A stretch of DNA of 64,000 nucleotides, taken from contig QCJZ01000001.1 in the NCBI GenBank assembly GCA_003215695.1, forward strand, positions 1 through 64,000, read 5' to 3'. Positions within the stretch are counted from its first letter, which is position 1. Each line of letters starts with the position of its first letter. The notes below the pieces were generated by a model that was not told the DNA's origin, ran no database searches, and saw only the letters and a list, made by a program, of their open reading frames with translations. The stretch comes from Prochlorococcus sp. AG-409-J03. Lineage in GTDB: Bacteria > Cyanobacteriota > Cyanobacteriia > PCC-6307 > Cyanobiaceae. A program made the translations under genes and the position numbers. Below, one piece after another: positions 1-11,469 of the stretch.

Positions 1-612
1 TATTGATCGATAAATTGGTAAATTGTTCTTCATAGAAAATAATTCTCTATCTGTCTTGACAGCATACGGATTTTCCTCAAAAAATTTCAAACCTCCTATA
101 TCTTTCCTATTAAAATATAAACTCTTATCAACCATTTGAGTCATATATTCAATAAGCTTCAATATATCGCTTTGAATAAATATCTCTCCATCTTTACTCA
201 TATATTTTGCAATTGAATTTAGTAGATTCATATTTAAAACTCTCCTTTTGACGTGTTTTCTTTTAAACCAAGGATCTGGGAATTGAATTGAAACTCTTTT
301 CAATTGGCCACAATCTAAATTTGATAACCATTCATCTAAACTAATATTAACATTACAAAATAGAAACTTCAAATTATTCAAGCCTAATTCCATTCTTTTT
401 TTTTCAGCTAAGCTCACAAGAGGTTCTCTTATCTCAAGCCCAACAAAATTCCAATCAGGATATTTTGTTGCTAATTCAATAAGAAATTCACCTTTTGCCG
501 ATCCAATATCTATATGAATTGGATAATGAGATTTTTTAAAAAGAACATTTTTACTTGGAAGTGATAATGGTAACTGAAAAAAACGGCTTAGAGGATTTAC
601 ATGCTGTCTCAC
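1..612 (-). CDS. trmB: tRNA (guanine-N7-)-methyltransferase, 3' end truncated by the window edge; GTG start at 612
   Basis: Minus-strand frame from 612 reads MRQHVNPLSRFFQLPLSLPSKNVLFKKSHYPIHIDIGSAKGEFLIELATKYPDWNFVGLEIREPL...QFPDPWFKRKH..; SAM-MTase GSAKGEF and PDPWFKRKH motifs typical of TrmB. Not in the ORF track. Confidence 0.9.
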   Translation of the reverse strand, partial: MRQHVNPLSRFFQLPLSLPSKNVLFKKSHYPIHIDIGSAKGEFLIELATKYPDWNFVGLEIREPLVSLAEKKRMELGLNNLKFLFCNVNISLDEWLSNLDCGQLKRVSIQFPDPWFKRKHVKRRVLNMNLLNSIAKYMSKDGEIFIQSDILKLIEYMTQMVDKSLYFNRKDIGGLKFFEENPYAVKTDRELFSMKNNLPIYRSI

Positions 613-845
613 AGAATACCAACTATTATTAATAAATAATAGTTTTATATTAGCAAGTCAATTAGATTTTTCAGGGGATAGTATAAACAAAACAAGTTTT
701 TAATTAGATTCTAAATTATCTTGTTTTATAGACAGATAATAATTAATAAGCCAATGAAGGTATTGGGTTACGATCCTAAGGATTTCTTCAAATATAGAAA
801 ATAGTTTAATCAATAAGGATACGTTAAGGTTAATAATAGATATAA

Positions 846-1469
846 ATGAAATTTTTTTTGACTGAACCTCAATTCCAAATACTAGTTTGGCTCTCATATC
901 GAATTGCGGCTACATTCGCATTTGGACTCCCATTATTTCTATTGATGTGGGCCAAAAAATCTAATGTAAGTTCTATTGAGCGACTTTTATCAATTTACTG
1001 GAAAGTTTCTAGCCTTTATGTTATCAGTCTTTTATTTCTTAGTGTTGAGAGCCAACTTGGCCAATTAATTTCATTCATTGCACCTATACTTATGGTTGGT
1101 TCTATTTGGTTTTGGAGTGATCTAAATGAAGAAATTGATGAAATGCATATTTATAAACCAATTGCTTTCACTACAAGAATTTGGCGATGGACGTTATCTT
1201 TTTGGTTCTTACTAAATACTGGACTTCATCTTTTTAGTTGGAGATGTTTAAATTCTATTAATAAGAGTTATTGTGATAGCTGGAGAGAAATTCCATTTAA
1301 TTCATTTATGACAACGAAAAAGATAATAAAGTTTGTTTTAGACGGTAATTGGAGCTTAGGTTTTGCTACATTTTTTGCATATTTAGCACTAATCTTATAT
1401 TTAATAGGTTTACTACAATGGTTGATTATACAATTGCCAAAGAATGGTCGTTTCGCCGGCAAATTTTAA
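846..1469 (+). CDS. conserved cyanobacterial membrane protein, DUF3177-like
   Basis: 207-aa ORF with several hydrophobic segments; resembles cyanobacterium-restricted DUF3177 proteins by recollection only. Confidence 0.6.
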   Translation: MKFFLTEPQFQILVWLSYRIAATFAFGLPLFLLMWAKKSNVSSIERLLSIYWKVSSLYVISLLFLSVESQLGQLISFIAPILMVGSIWFWSDLNEEIDEMHIYKPIAFTTRIWRWTLSFWFLLNTGLHLFSWRCLNSINKSYCDSWREIPFNSFMTTKKIIKFVLDGNWSLGFATFFAYLALILYLIGLLQWLIIQLPKNGRFAGKF

Positions 1470-1506
1470 TAATGTAATAACTTTAATAATAAATTCTAAT
1501 TTTTAT

Positions 1507-4410
1507 TTATATACCTAAAACTACTTTTTCGCATCTTTTACAAATATTATGATGCTTCTGATTCTTGCTCATTTGAGTTTCATAATGCCAACATCTTTCA
1601 CATTTAAAACCTCTTGCTTTTGCAATCTCAACTGAAGCAATATCATTATGCTCACTCACTAAAACTTCAGCCCAAGGCTCACCACCAATTTGCAAAGATG
1701 AAACTAAGAACCAATCTCTTAATACATCAACATTATTAGATTCACCTTGAGCCAACCATTCAATAGCACCTTGAACTTTTTCGTCAGAAATATCAACTCG
1801 TACCGATGCTTCTAATGAAGAACCTAACTTTTGATTATTTCTACAGCTTTCCAACATACGATTAATAACAGATCTGAGTTTTCTAAGTTCAATAACATGA
1901 CAATTAAAACTACTATTTCGCCATGTTTTAGGGACAGTAGGCCATCCTCTTTGAAATACTGAAACTTCTTCTAAACTATAAGGAATATTCTGCCAAATGT
2001 CCTCTGCCATATGACATAAGACTGGAGCAATTAAGCCAGATATTTTCTCAATAATTAAGGACAAAACTGTCTGACAACTTCTTCTTCTAAAGTCAGATTT
2101 AGAGCTCACATACAACCTATCTTTTGCGATATCTAAGTAAAAATTAGATAGATCAACCACACAAAAATTCTGAATCGTTTGAAAAAACTTCGAGAATTCA
2201 AAATTAGAGTATGCATCTGTTATTTCATCAATCACTTCAGCTGTTCTATTTAACATCCATTTATCTAACAATGGTAAGCTAGAAATATCAATTGAATCAT
2301 TTTTATAATCAAAATCATAGATATTTCCTAATAGATATCTAGACGTATTTCTAACCTTACGGTAAACATCAGAAATTTGCTTAAGTATATTCGATCCAAT
2401 AGGAACATCTGCTGAGTAATCAACAGAACTAACCCAAAGTCTTAAGACATCAGCTCCATACGCAGGATCTAATTTCTTGTTTGAACCACCATTAATTATT
2501 ACTGAAGGATCAATAATATTGCCTAATGATTTACTCATTTTCCTGCCATTCTCATCTAATGCAAAACCATGTGTAAGGACCTTTTTAAAAGGTGCATGTT
2601 CATTGACAGCTACCGAGGTTAATAATGAGGACTGAAACCAGCCCCGATGTTGATCAGATCCTTCCAAATATAAATCCGCTGGATACTTTAAATTGTCTTT
2701 CTTACATATGACTGAGGACCAACTTGAGCCAGAGTCAAACCAAACATCCATAGTATCAGTACCTATTTGCCATCGATCTGCCTCGTTTATATAAGATGGA
2801 GGTAATAATTGTGATATATCATATTCCCACCAAATATCTGCTCCGTGAATAGAAAACAAATCAGCTATATGAGAAATAGTTTCTTTATTTAGCAATATTT
2901 CTTTTCCATTTTTTTCATAAAATACTGGTATTGGCACTCCCCAAGTCCGTTGTCGAGAAATACACCAATCACCTCTTTCCTTGACCATAGAATCAATTCT
3001 ATTTTTCCCAGATTCAGGAAGCCAAGTAACATCTTCTATTGCAGAGAGTGCTTTATCCCTAAATCCTTCTACAGAAGCGAACCATTGCTCTGTCGCTCTG
3101 AAGATAGTTGGTTGCTTAGTTCTCCAATCATAAGGATATCTGTGCTCATATGGAATTTCTTTCAGTAAAGAACCAGTATTATTTAGATCATTTATTATGA
3201 AATTATTAGCATCTTTTAATACATTTAGTCCTTCAAATTTTCCAGCATCTTTAGTCAGAAAGCCTTTTGAATCAACTGGGCAAGAAATTGGCAACTTATA
3301 TTTTTTACCAGTATTGAAATCATCAACACCATGTCCTGGAGCAGTATGTACTAATCCAGTTCCTGAATCTGTTGTTATATAGTCGCCACCTAAAACGACA
3401 GGACTTCTTTTATCAAATAAAGGATGTTTATATACAATTCCCTCTAATTTTGATCCCTTGATTAATACTCTTTTTTCATAATTAATTCCTAGCTTTTGAG
3501 ACACATCTTCTACAAGATCATCAGCAATAATTATCAATGATTTATCGGGACTTTGTGCAATTACATAATCTAATTTTTGGTTAACAGATATCGCTTCATT
3601 TGCTGGAATTGTCCATGGTGTAGTAGTCCAAATGACAAGTTTAACTTCTTTTACTGTCCCTTCAGAATCAATTAGATCTGAAGCTTGATTAGAAATTTCT
3701 TGAATTAGTTTTTTTGGTATTTGATCAACTTTACATCCCACATAAATACTTTTGCTTACATGACCAGCGGGGTATTCTAATTCCGCTTCGGCAAGTGCAG
3801 TTTGAGAACTTGGACTCCAATGAACTGGTTTTAAGCCTCGATAAATGTATCCTTTTAAGACCATTTCACCAAACAACTTGATTTGAGAGGCTTCAAACTT
3901 TTTATCTAAAGTTAAATATGGTTGGTCCCAATCACCCCATACTCCCCATCTTTTAAAACCATCCATTTGTTGAGAAACTTGCTTTCTTGCATAAGCAGCT
4001 GCCTTTTTTCTCAATTTGATAGGGTTTAATTCAGCTCGTTGAGTTTTATCTAAAGCTTGCAGGACTTTTAATTCAATAGGCAATCCATGGCAATCCCATC
4101 CAGGGACATAACAAACTTTTCTCCCTTGCATTATTTGAAATTTATTTATTATGTCCTTCAATACTTTGTTAAGTGCGTGCCCCATATGAAGCGTCCCATT
4201 TGCATATGGGGGACCATCATGCAAAGTAAAAGTTTCTCCAGAATTGTTTAAACCTAATTTGAAATCTATCTCGTTTTCAGCCCAAAAAGCTTGCAACTCT
4301 GGTTCTCTGAGAGTAGCATTTGCCCTCATCCCAAATTTAGTCTGTAAAAGGTTGAGAGTTTCTTTGTAAGAGGGACGATCCTTTTGAGACCTTTTATTGA
4401 CATTATTCAC
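1507..4410 (-). CDS. ileS: isoleucyl-tRNA synthetase
   Basis: 967 aa; HIGH-like [19 protein letters not shown]-terminal zinc motif [12 protein letters not shown]. Confidence 0.98.
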   Translation of the reverse strand: MNNVNKRSQKDRPSYKETLNLLQTKFGMRANATLREPELQAFWAENEIDFKLGLNNSGETFTLHDGPPYANGTLHMGHALNKVLKDIINKFQIMQGRKVCYVPGWDCHGLPIELKVLQALDKTQRAELNPIKLRKKAAAYARKQVSQQMDGFKRWGVWGDWDQPYLTLDKKFEASQIKLFGEMVLKGYIYRGLKPVHWSPSSQTALAEAELEYPAGHVSKSIYVGCKVDQIPKKLIQEISNQASDLIDSEGTVKEVKLVIWTTTPWTIPANEAISVNQKLDYVIAQSPDKSLIIIADDLVEDVSQKLGINYEKRVLIKGSKLEGIVYKHPLFDKRSPVVLGGDYITTDSGTGLVHTAPGHGVDDFNTGKKYKLPISCPVDSKGFLTKDAGKFEGLNVLKDANNFIINDLNNTGSLLKEIPYEHRYPYDWRTKQPTIFRATEQWFASVEGFRDKALSAIEDVTWLPESGKNRIDSMVKERGDWCISRQRTWGVPIPVFYEKNGKEILLNKETISHIADLFSIHGADIWWEYDISQLLPPSYINEADRWQIGTDTMDVWFDSGSSWSSVICKKDNLKYPADLYLEGSDQHRGWFQSSLLTSVAVNEHAPFKKVLTHGFALDENGRKMSKSLGNIIDPSVIINGGSNKKLDPAYGADVLRLWVSSVDYSADVPIGSNILKQISDVYRKVRNTSRYLLGNIYDFDYKNDSIDISSLPLLDKWMLNRTAEVIDEITDAYSNFEFSKFFQTIQNFCVVDLSNFYLDIAKDRLYVSSKSDFRRRSCQTVLSLIIEKISGLIAPVLCHMAEDIWQNIPYSLEEVSVFQRGWPTVPKTWRNSSFNCHVIELRKLRSVINRMLESCRNNQKLGSSLEASVRVDISDEKVQGAIEWLAQGESNNVDVLRDWFLVSSLQIGGEPWAEVLVSEHNDIASVEIAKARGFKCERCWHYETQMSKNQKHHNICKRCEKVVLGI

Positions 4411-4474
4411 TTGAAAAAATATTCAATAATCAACATGGTTGCATGAAGCCCTTTAACCTTATCAAGAAGTCTCT

Positions 4475-4990
4475 TCATTTTTCAGTTAATTCTTGATTTC
4501 TGACCTTATTTGAATCAGCTGAACCAGATTGATCAACTACTTTCTTATTTATTTCCTCTTTCAATTCTGGATGAACCCATTTTTTTTCTTTAAATGGTTT
4601 TTCAGATTTATTTGTAAAGTTTGTAAAGCTTGATAAAAAATTTAAAACGCCATTGAATAATAAAGCAAAACTTTGACCGAGCTGTTTAAAAGATTCCATA
4701 CATCTCTGAAAAGATGCAATCCGCTTTTTTTCTTCCGAGCTTAATTGATACCACCTAATTTGAAAGATCTCTAACATCATTTGTCCATACAAAATTACCA
4801 TGGCAATAACTAGTAGGTTTATCGAACCTCTTAAAAGATCATTTTCCACTAGAAGAAATAATCCTAAAAACAAAAAAAGTCCGCCCATCAGCCAATCTCT
4901 CGGCCTGCTTAATTCGGTAAGCATTAACGGTAAAGCCACTATCAAAAAACCAACAAAAAGAAATAAGTATCCAAAAATAGAAACAACCAT
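4475..4990 (-). CDS. membrane protein, possibly Ycf66-like
   Basis: 171 aa, N-terminal TM segments, polar C-terminus; family assignment weak. Confidence 0.55.
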   Translation of the reverse strand: MVVSIFGYLFLFVGFLIVALPLMLTELSRPRDWLMGGLFLFLGLFLLVENDLLRGSINLLVIAMVILYGQMMLEIFQIRWYQLSSEEKKRIASFQRCMESFKQLGQSFALLFNGVLNFLSSFTNFTNKSEKPFKEKKWVHPELKEEINKKVVDQSGSADSNKVRNQELTEK

Positions 4991-5190
4991 ATTTTTCTCA
5001 ATATGAGTTTATTTTGTAGTGAGAGAGGCTGATTGAAAACTAAAAATCATCCTTAAAAAATAGAATTTCAATTGCCAGACATATAAATATGCAAATCACA
5101 TTAATCTTTTTACGTTCACGAATGAAAAATAGTCTTTAAATAGCCATCAATGAGCTGCTAGAATCTTTTGACAATTGGTCAAAACCTTTG

Positions 5191-5273
5191 GCCCACCTGG
5201 CGGAATTGGTAGACGCGCTGGTTTTAGGTACCAGTGGCTTTATGTCGTGGGAGTTCAAGTCTCCCGGTGGGCA
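5191..5273 (+). tRNA. tRNA-Leu (anticodon UAG)
   Basis: 7-bp acceptor gcccacc/ggtgggc, class II long variable arm, anticodon stem ctggt-tttaggt-accag with TAG, T-arm ggGTTCAAGTctccc. Confidence 0.95.
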
Positions 5274-5321
5274 TTTTTAATTAAGCTGTACAAGCTCAAT
5301 TAATTTCAATCACATCAAGCA

Positions 5322-6356
5322 ATGACCCAGTGCTTATCGAGGTCTGACAAAAACAAGGCAACGAAAAAACTGAAGTCATTACGCGACTGGCAAAATGAGA
5401 TCCAAGAATATCTTGATCCTCCCAAGCCTTTAAACGTAACTTTGGGTCTTTTTTTTGGTGGATATTTTCTTGCAATAGTTACTGTTTGGCAGTGGTATCA
5501 AGGGAACTGGCCGTTACCAATTTTAGTTGCATTAGCTTTTTTAGCTCTTCATATGGAAGGCACCGTTATCCATGATGCCTGTCACAATGCTGCCCATCCA
5601 AATAAATGGATTAATCAATTCATGGGGCATGGGTCGGCGATATTATTAGGTTTTAGTTTCCCAGTTTTCACAAGAGTTCATCTAGAGCATCACAAATACG
5701 TTAATGACCCCAAAAACGACCCAGATCACATAGTTAGCACCTTTGGTCCTATTTGGTTAATTGCTCCAAGATTTTTTTATCATGAATATTTTTTCTTTGA
5801 ACGAAAACTCTGGAGAAAGTTTGAACTAATGCAATGGGGAATTGAAAGAGGAATATTTATTTGCATAATAATTGCAGGAATTAAATATAATTTTATGAAT
5901 GTTATTTATAATTTATGGTTCGGACCAGCATTAATGGTAGGAGTAACTTTAGGAATATTTTTTGATTATCTACCTCATAGACCTTTTCAATCTCGAAATA
6001 GATGGAAGAATGCAAGAGTTTATCCTAGTAAATTAATGAACTTGCTAATAATGGGACAAAATTATCATTTAGTTCATCATTTATGGCCCTCTATTCCTTG
6101 GTTTGAATACAAACCAGCTTACGAAGCTACAAAACCACTTTTAGATCAAAAAGGTTCACCTCAAAGAATGGGTATTTTTGAATCTAAAAAAGATAGTCTA
6201 AATTTTCTTTATGATGTTTTGATTGGTATTAGAAGTCACAAAGAAAGAAGAAGTAATATGAGGCCATTAGCAAGAATACTACCTAAAAACAATTGGAGAA
6301 GACAGTATATAAAATTAATTTATAAAACAAGAATCAGAACAGAAAGTCAAAGATAA
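5322..6356 (+). CDS. crtR: beta-carotene hydroxylase (di-iron fatty-acid-desaturase superfamily)
   Basis: 344 aa; His boxes HDACHNAAH, HLEHHKYVND, NYHLVHHLWP. Confidence 0.9.
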   Translation: MTQCLSRSDKNKATKKLKSLRDWQNEIQEYLDPPKPLNVTLGLFFGGYFLAIVTVWQWYQGNWPLPILVALAFLALHMEGTVIHDACHNAAHPNKWINQFMGHGSAILLGFSFPVFTRVHLEHHKYVNDPKNDPDHIVSTFGPIWLIAPRFFYHEYFFFERKLWRKFELMQWGIERGIFICIIIAGIKYNFMNVIYNLWFGPALMVGVTLGIFFDYLPHRPFQSRNRWKNARVYPSKLMNLLIMGQNYHLVHHLWPSIPWFEYKPAYEATKPLLDQKGSPQRMGIFESKKDSLNFLYDVLIGIRSHKERRSNMRPLARILPKNNWRRQYIKLIYKTRIRTESQR

Positions 6357-6365
6357 TTCTAATCT

Positions 6366-6653
6366 TTACAATATTTTGGGAACTCTAAAAAAATCACCTT
6401 CCCTATGGGGTGATTGATTGAGAATATCTTCTCTTGAGCAATTAACTTCAACTAAATCTTCTCTCATTGCATTAACCACCTCTACAGCTCTAGTAGTTGG
6501 AGGGATATTTTCAGTATCTATTTCTTGAAGTTGATCTACATACGAAAGTATTTCTTCGAGTTGCTTTGTGTAAGTTTCTATTTGATCTTCTGGAAGTTCT
6601 AAGCGAGCTAATTGGGCAACTTTACGAACATCAGATGAAGAAATTTTGGTCAT
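6366..6653 (-). CDS. gatC: aspartyl/glutamyl-tRNA amidotransferase subunit C
   Basis: 95 aa; [35 protein letters not shown] typical GatC. Confidence 0.95.
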   Translation of the reverse strand: MTKISSSDVRKVAQLARLELPEDQIETYTKQLEEILSYVDQLQEIDTENIPPTTRAVEVVNAMREDLVEVNCSREDILNQSPHREGDFFRVPKIL

Positions 6654-6837
6654 TGTTATGTTAGAAAATTTTAAAGGTCTTTTGATAATGAGAAGTCAGA
6701 CTTATTAGTAAAGGATCTTAGTGCTTTAGATTGAAAAATAAGTTCTTTACCATTTTGCCATTTGAATGCAATATACGAAATCCTACGTGTTATAAATTCA
6801 TCCTCAAGATAGAGAAATCTATAATTTAGTAAGTAAG

Positions 6838-7475
6838 ATGAGTGGAAAGTATATACTAAGCCAATCTCAATTCTTACAAAAGAATTTTTCTCAAGGCCAT
6901 CTCATGTGGTCGCACCTGAATTAATCGGCTGTTTTTTAATTAAGCGCATATCAAGAAATAGCTCTCTTGCAGGAGCAATTATAGAAACCGAAGCATATTC
7001 TCAAGAAGAAGCATCATGCCATGGTTTCTCAGGAAGAACTCAAAGAAATAAAACCCTTTTTGGTGAACCTGGTAGTTTTTATATATACCGTTCTTATGGT
7101 ATTCATAATTGCGTAAATATTGTTACTGGAAAAAAAAATTGGGCAAATGGTGTACTTCTTCGCTCCATAGCAATAAAAGGAGAAAACGAGAAAATTGCTT
7201 CTGGGCCAGGGTTATTGGCAAAAAGGTTTGAATTAAATCAGAATTTTGACAATTTATCCTTATCCCCTGCAAATGATTTTTGGTTAACAGAAGGGGAGAG
7301 TTTAAAAAAAATGGGAACTATTGTTCAGACTACAAGAATTGGCATATCTCAAGCTAAAGATATACCTTGGCGTTGGTACCTTAAAAGTAGTAGAAGTGTT
7401 AGCAAAAGGGTTAAAGGAGATCGAATTCCTCCAAAAAACAAGTGTTGGGAACCATCGGCATTTGAGAGATTATGA
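6838..7475 (+). CDS. 3-methyladenine (alkyladenine) DNA glycosylase, AAG/MPG family; apparent frameshift near 6885-6889 or non-canonical start
   Basis: ORF 6906-7475 has [49 protein letters not shown]; conserved [16 protein letters not shown] lies in the same frame upstream of the GTG, whereas the only nearby ATG (6838) is in the adjacent frame. Confidence 0.85.
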
Positions 7476-8491
7476 ATAGTTGGAAACATAAGCACATTAT
7501 TGACCTTTCTACGTTTTCTTTAGAGGATTACAAAACAGTTTTAGAACTAACAAAAAGATTTAAAGATGTTCATAAGTCTAGTTCTAGAAAACTTCCAGCG
7601 CTTCAAGGCAGATTAATAGCCAACTTATTTTTCGAGCCAAGTACAAGAACTAGAACTAGCTTTGAACTTGCAGCAAAAAAACTATCTGCGGATGTTCAGA
7701 ATTTTTCTGTATCAACAAGTTCTCTCAGCAAAGGAGAGACTCCCTTAGACACTATTCTCACATACATCTCCATGGGGGCTGATATTTTAGTAATTAGGCA
7801 TGAGTCAACAAATGTTCCTGCGGAGTTATCTCATTACATAGACATAAACAACATCAATACATCCATACTCAATGCAGGTGATGGATTTCACAGCCATCCA
7901 AGTCAAGGTCTTTTAGATTTATTTACACTGGCTACTTTCTTTAATTCAAAAGAACCATCTACTAAAAGTCTTTTGAATAAAAAGATCACAATTGTTGGAG
8001 ATATTCTTCATTCTAGAGTTGCCAGATCGAACCTTTGGGCCCTAACTGCATGTGGAGCAGAGGTAACACTTTGCGGACCTCCTAGTCTGCTTCCTCAGGA
8101 ATTCCTGGATTTTGTTCAAAACCCTCCGCCAGGGCAAAAATTGGATCCTGTTAAGAAGAGAGGTTCTGTTTTCATCGAAAGATCACTTAAAAATGCATTA
8201 AAAAATAGTGATGCCGTTATTACACTTCGATTACAGAAAGAGAGAATGACGCAAAATATGCTTACAGATCTTGATAGTTACTATGCACAATATGGAATAA
8301 CACATGAAAGTTTAAAATGGTGTGAAAAGAAAATTCCTGTTTTACATCCTGGACCAGTCAATAGAGGAATAGAAATAAGCAGTCAATTAGTGGAAGATAA
8401 TTCAATCAATCTTATAAGTAAACAAGTAGAAAATGGGATCCCAACAAGAATGGCTTTGTTGTATTTACTAGGCTTAAATAAAAATAATTAA
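7472..8491 (+). CDS. pyrB: aspartate carbamoyltransferase catalytic subunit
   Basis: 339 aa; [26 protein letters not shown]. Confidence 0.97.
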   Translation: MNSWKHKHIIDLSTFSLEDYKTVLELTKRFKDVHKSSSRKLPALQGRLIANLFFEPSTRTRTSFELAAKKLSADVQNFSVSTSSLSKGETPLDTILTYISMGADILVIRHESTNVPAELSHYIDINNINTSILNAGDGFHSHPSQGLLDLFTLATFFNSKEPSTKSLLNKKITIVGDILHSRVARSNLWALTACGAEVTLCGPPSLLPQEFLDFVQNPPPGQKLDPVKKRGSVFIERSLKNALKNSDAVITLRLQKERMTQNMLTDLDSYYAQYGITHESLKWCEKKIPVLHPGPVNRGIEISSQLVEDNSINLISKQVENGIPTRMALLYLLGLNKNN

Positions 8492-8497
8492 TTGCAT

Positions 8498-8827
8498 TTA
8501 TAATAGTTTCAACCCCTCTGAAAAAAGTCCATAAACTAATCCTATTCTAAACATATCAAAAACCCTTACTAGTATTATAGGTTTTTTAGACTTTAAAAAA
8601 ATAAATCTAGCTCTAATTAGTATCTCCAAAAATATTAATGTAATAAATGCTCCGACAGGATCCATCAAAGCCAGTACACCATTTATCATGCCTAGGGAAC
8701 TGCCTATCGAAAAACCTATTAAAAAAATTATTGCTAACAATGAATATCTCCTCCAAGGGTTTACTGCCCAATTTGCTAACCTGTCAACAATCTTTGTAGA
8801 GGACTTATATAAAAATGTTTTCTGCAT
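8498..8827 (-). CDS. ycf20: Ycf20/DUF565 family protein
   Basis: RLANWAVNPWRRYSLLAIIFLIGFSIGSSLGMINGVLALMDPVGAFITL matches Ycf20-like pattern; start taken at the MQKT methionine. Confidence 0.75.
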   Translation of the reverse strand: MQKTFLYKSSTKIVDRLANWAVNPWRRYSLLAIIFLIGFSIGSSLGMINGVLALMDPVGAFITLIFLEILIRARFIFLKSKKPIILVRVFDMFRIGLVYGLFSEGLKLL

Positions 8828-9049
8828 TCTTGGAACCATAGGAGAAAAGATAAAGAATTAACTCAGAGTTTCTGTATTAGTTAGCTCCCTTACATAAATA
8901 TAATAAATGAAAGCCCAAATAAAGCAAAAAAAATAATTTATTTTTATCCAAGATATAAAAATAATTTTGCCTTATAAGATGCAATATCAAAATAATCTAA
9001 AATTTTAAAATATCTTTAATAGATCTATTTGATATAAAATAAAAGCATC

Positions 9050-10309
9050 ATGAATAATCTGACTTCTTTATCTAGAAAAAAAATATTAGTTGCTGTCACA
9101 GGAAGTATTGCAGCTATTAAGACTCCTCTTTTAGTTAGCCGCCTAATTAAAGCTGGGGCAGAGGTAAAGTGCGTCGTAACGCAAAGTGCTTCAAGATTAG
9201 TTAGTCCCTTATCACTATCAACTTTAAGCAGAAATAAATGTTATCAAGATAAAGATCAATGGGATGAATCTCAAACCAAGCCTTTGCATATTGCTTTAGC
9301 TGAATGGGCAGAGCTAATTATTGTTGCCCCCATGAGTGCCACATCTTTATCCAAATTCAGTAGTGGCAATGCTGATGGACTTTTAGCGAGCATTCTCTTA
9401 GCTAGTCAATCTCAAATAGTTGTTGCTGCTGCAATGAACACATCAATGTGGGAAAATCAATCAGTAAAAAAGAATTGGAATTACGTAAAGAGTCTTGACC
9501 AAATTATTAGTCTTGAACCGAGTGAAGGACTTTTAGCTTGCGATAGAGTTGGTGATGGGAAAATGGTCAACCTAGACATTATTGAATTAGCCTCTGAGAG
9601 TGCATTTATTTTTAATGAAGAAAATAAATTTCTTACCAAAGATTTAAAAGGCTTAAGATTTCTCGTATCAGCTGGTCCCACCGTCGAAGATCTAGATGCA
9701 GCAAGACAATTAACAAATCGAAGCAGTGGAAGAATGGGAGTTTTGATAGCTCAAGCGGCAAAGTTAAGAGGTGCAGATGTCGATTTAGTGCATGGTCCAA
9801 TCAGTTTTGAAGAAGATCTTCTTGAGGGACTTAATACTTATCCAGTCAGGAGCTCGGATGAAATGGGATCAAAAATTGATGATTTGCAACCATCTGCTCA
9901 AGTTATTGTTATGGCTGCAGCAGTATCAGATTTCAAGAAAAATAGTCCAAGCGAAAAAAAAATCTCTAAAGAATTTTTTGTAAAATCCATTTTTGATGGT
10001 TTAGAAATGACCACGGACCTCCTTAAAAACCAAACGCAAAAGAAATTAGAAAATCAAATTTTTCTAGGTTTTGCTGCTGAAACAGGAAGTGATAATGAAA
10101 TCATTAAAAAGGCAGAGAAAAAAAGGGTCCTAAAAGGTTGTGACCTGCTCATGGCCAATCCTATAGATAGACCTGGGCAAGGATTTGATAAAAATTTCAA
10201 CAGTGGCTTTTTGCTAGGTCCCAAAAAAATGGTCAAAAACTTATCTTTCTCAACAAAACTTTCAATATCCCATCAACTTTTAGATGAAATTCGAAATCTC
10301 AAATCGTAA
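9050..10309 (+). CDS. coaBC: bifunctional phosphopantothenoylcysteine decarboxylase/phosphopantothenate-cysteine ligase
   Basis: 419 aa; AAMNTSMW motif and C-terminal ligase SAGPTVEDLDAARQLTNRSSGRMG. Confidence 0.95.
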   Translation: MNNLTSLSRKKILVAVTGSIAAIKTPLLVSRLIKAGAEVKCVVTQSASRLVSPLSLSTLSRNKCYQDKDQWDESQTKPLHIALAEWAELIIVAPMSATSLSKFSSGNADGLLASILLASQSQIVVAAAMNTSMWENQSVKKNWNYVKSLDQIISLEPSEGLLACDRVGDGKMVNLDIIELASESAFIFNEENKFLTKDLKGLRFLVSAGPTVEDLDAARQLTNRSSGRMGVLIAQAAKLRGADVDLVHGPISFEEDLLEGLNTYPVRSSDEMGSKIDDLQPSAQVIVMAAAVSDFKKNSPSEKKISKEFFVKSIFDGLEMTTDLLKNQTQKKLENQIFLGFAAETGSDNEIIKKAEKKRVLKGCDLLMANPIDRPGQGFDKNFNSGFLLGPKKMVKNLSFSTKLSISHQLLDEIRNLKS

Positions 10310-10535
10310 ATTTATAAATATTTTGCATATTTGTTTTTTCTCAAAAATTAGAGCATACACACCGAGAAAGACTGCGGAGAAAGGGTTTCAAAGGAAATGG
10401 GAGTAATAAATCCAACTAACCAAAAGCTACGGCTTGTATAGAGCTAGCAAATGCTTGTGAAAAGAAGTATTTGACGCCTGTATTATCCCAACTGAATTAA
10501 TTGGGCGGTTTCGACCGCAGTCATCTAGCCCTCTC

Positions 10536-11339
10536 ATGCGATTTCGTCCTCTGCTGGCTTTGATGCTGGCTTTTTGTCTCACCTTTACAACTCTCCCATC
10601 AAGCGCATCTGCAGCTTTAAAAGGGCGCGAGCAAGGCAATGCTCGTTTTGGCAACGTTGTTAATACTGGCCAAGCTGATGCTTGCACTGTTTTACCAGCT
10701 GGTTCAACGGGTTCTATTAATGCTGATGGTCAATTTAAGAGCTTGTGCCTTCAGCCAACTGAAGTTTCAGTAAAACTTCCAGGTAACAAGCGAAATAAAT
10801 CTGATTTTGCAATAGCAAAAATTATCAGTCCTCGCTTCAATACAAGTCTTGATGAAGTTTACGGAGATCTTTCAGGAGGTAAATTCACTGAAAAAGGTGG
10901 TATTGACTTCTCTCTAATTACAGTTCTCGCTCCAAATGGAGAAGAATTTCCTTTTGCTTTCTCAGTTAAAGAGATGGTTGCTGAATCCAAAAAAGGAAAA
11001 TCAATTGAACCAGGAGCTGAATTCTCAGGTCCAACTACTACTCCAAGTTATAGATCTGCGGACTTTCTTGATCCAAAGAGTCGAGCCAAATCAACTGGTG
11101 TTGAATATGCTCAAGCTCTCATTGCTCGTGGTGGTGATGATGAAGATCTTGCGAGAGAAAATGTTAAAGATGATCTTGGCGGTAAAGGTGAAATAACACT
11201 TACTGTCGATAGTGTTGATGCTGACACTGAAGAATTTGGAGGCCAATTTGTTGCCATCCAACCTTCAGATAATGACCTTGGATCAAAAGATCCTGTTGAT
11301 ATCAAAATCAAAGGTATCTTCTATGGTCGCAAATCCTAA
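10536..11339 (+). CDS. psbO: photosystem II manganese-stabilizing protein PsbO
   Basis: 267 aa with signal peptide; mature C..C pair and GKGEITLTVDSVDADTEEFGGQFVAIQPSDNDLGSKDPVDIKIKGIFYGRK. Confidence 0.95.
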   Translation: MRFRPLLALMLAFCLTFTTLPSSASAALKGREQGNARFGNVVNTGQADACTVLPAGSTGSINADGQFKSLCLQPTEVSVKLPGNKRNKSDFAIAKIISPRFNTSLDEVYGDLSGGKFTEKGGIDFSLITVLAPNGEEFPFAFSVKEMVAESKKGKSIEPGAEFSGPTTTPSYRSADFLDPKSRAKSTGVEYAQALIARGGDDEDLARENVKDDLGGKGEITLTVDSVDADTEEFGGQFVAIQPSDNDLGSKDPVDIKIKGIFYGRKS

Positions 11340-11361
11340 AAAATAATCATCTTAATCAAAT

Positions 11362-11394
11362 AAAAAAAGAGGGGTAAAACCCTCTTTTTTTTTT
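11362..11394 (+). terminator. intrinsic terminator after psbO
   Basis: aaaaaagaggggtaaaaccctcttttttttt hairpin plus T-run. Confidence 0.85.
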
Positions 11395-11469
11395 GCTGAA
11401 TTTAATAAAAACAATTTTCCAATATGGGCCCTTTATCTGGGAGAATTTCCCGGGTTACTTCAAGGGAAA

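Noticed and set aside
700-897. 65-aa minus-strand ORF upstream of the DUF3177-like gene
   Set aside because: AT-rich low-complexity translation overlapping the start of a better-supported plus-strand gene; no motif
6672-6900. Open minus-strand frame between gatC and the glycosylase gene (..[45 protein letters not shown]..)
   Set aside because: No ATG/GTG/TTG start in frame and overlaps the glycosylase N-terminus; could be chance or a decayed gene, not supportable by eye
10427-10687. 86-aa minus-strand ORF overlapping the psbO leader and signal peptide
   Set aside because: Antisense shadow of psbO coding frame
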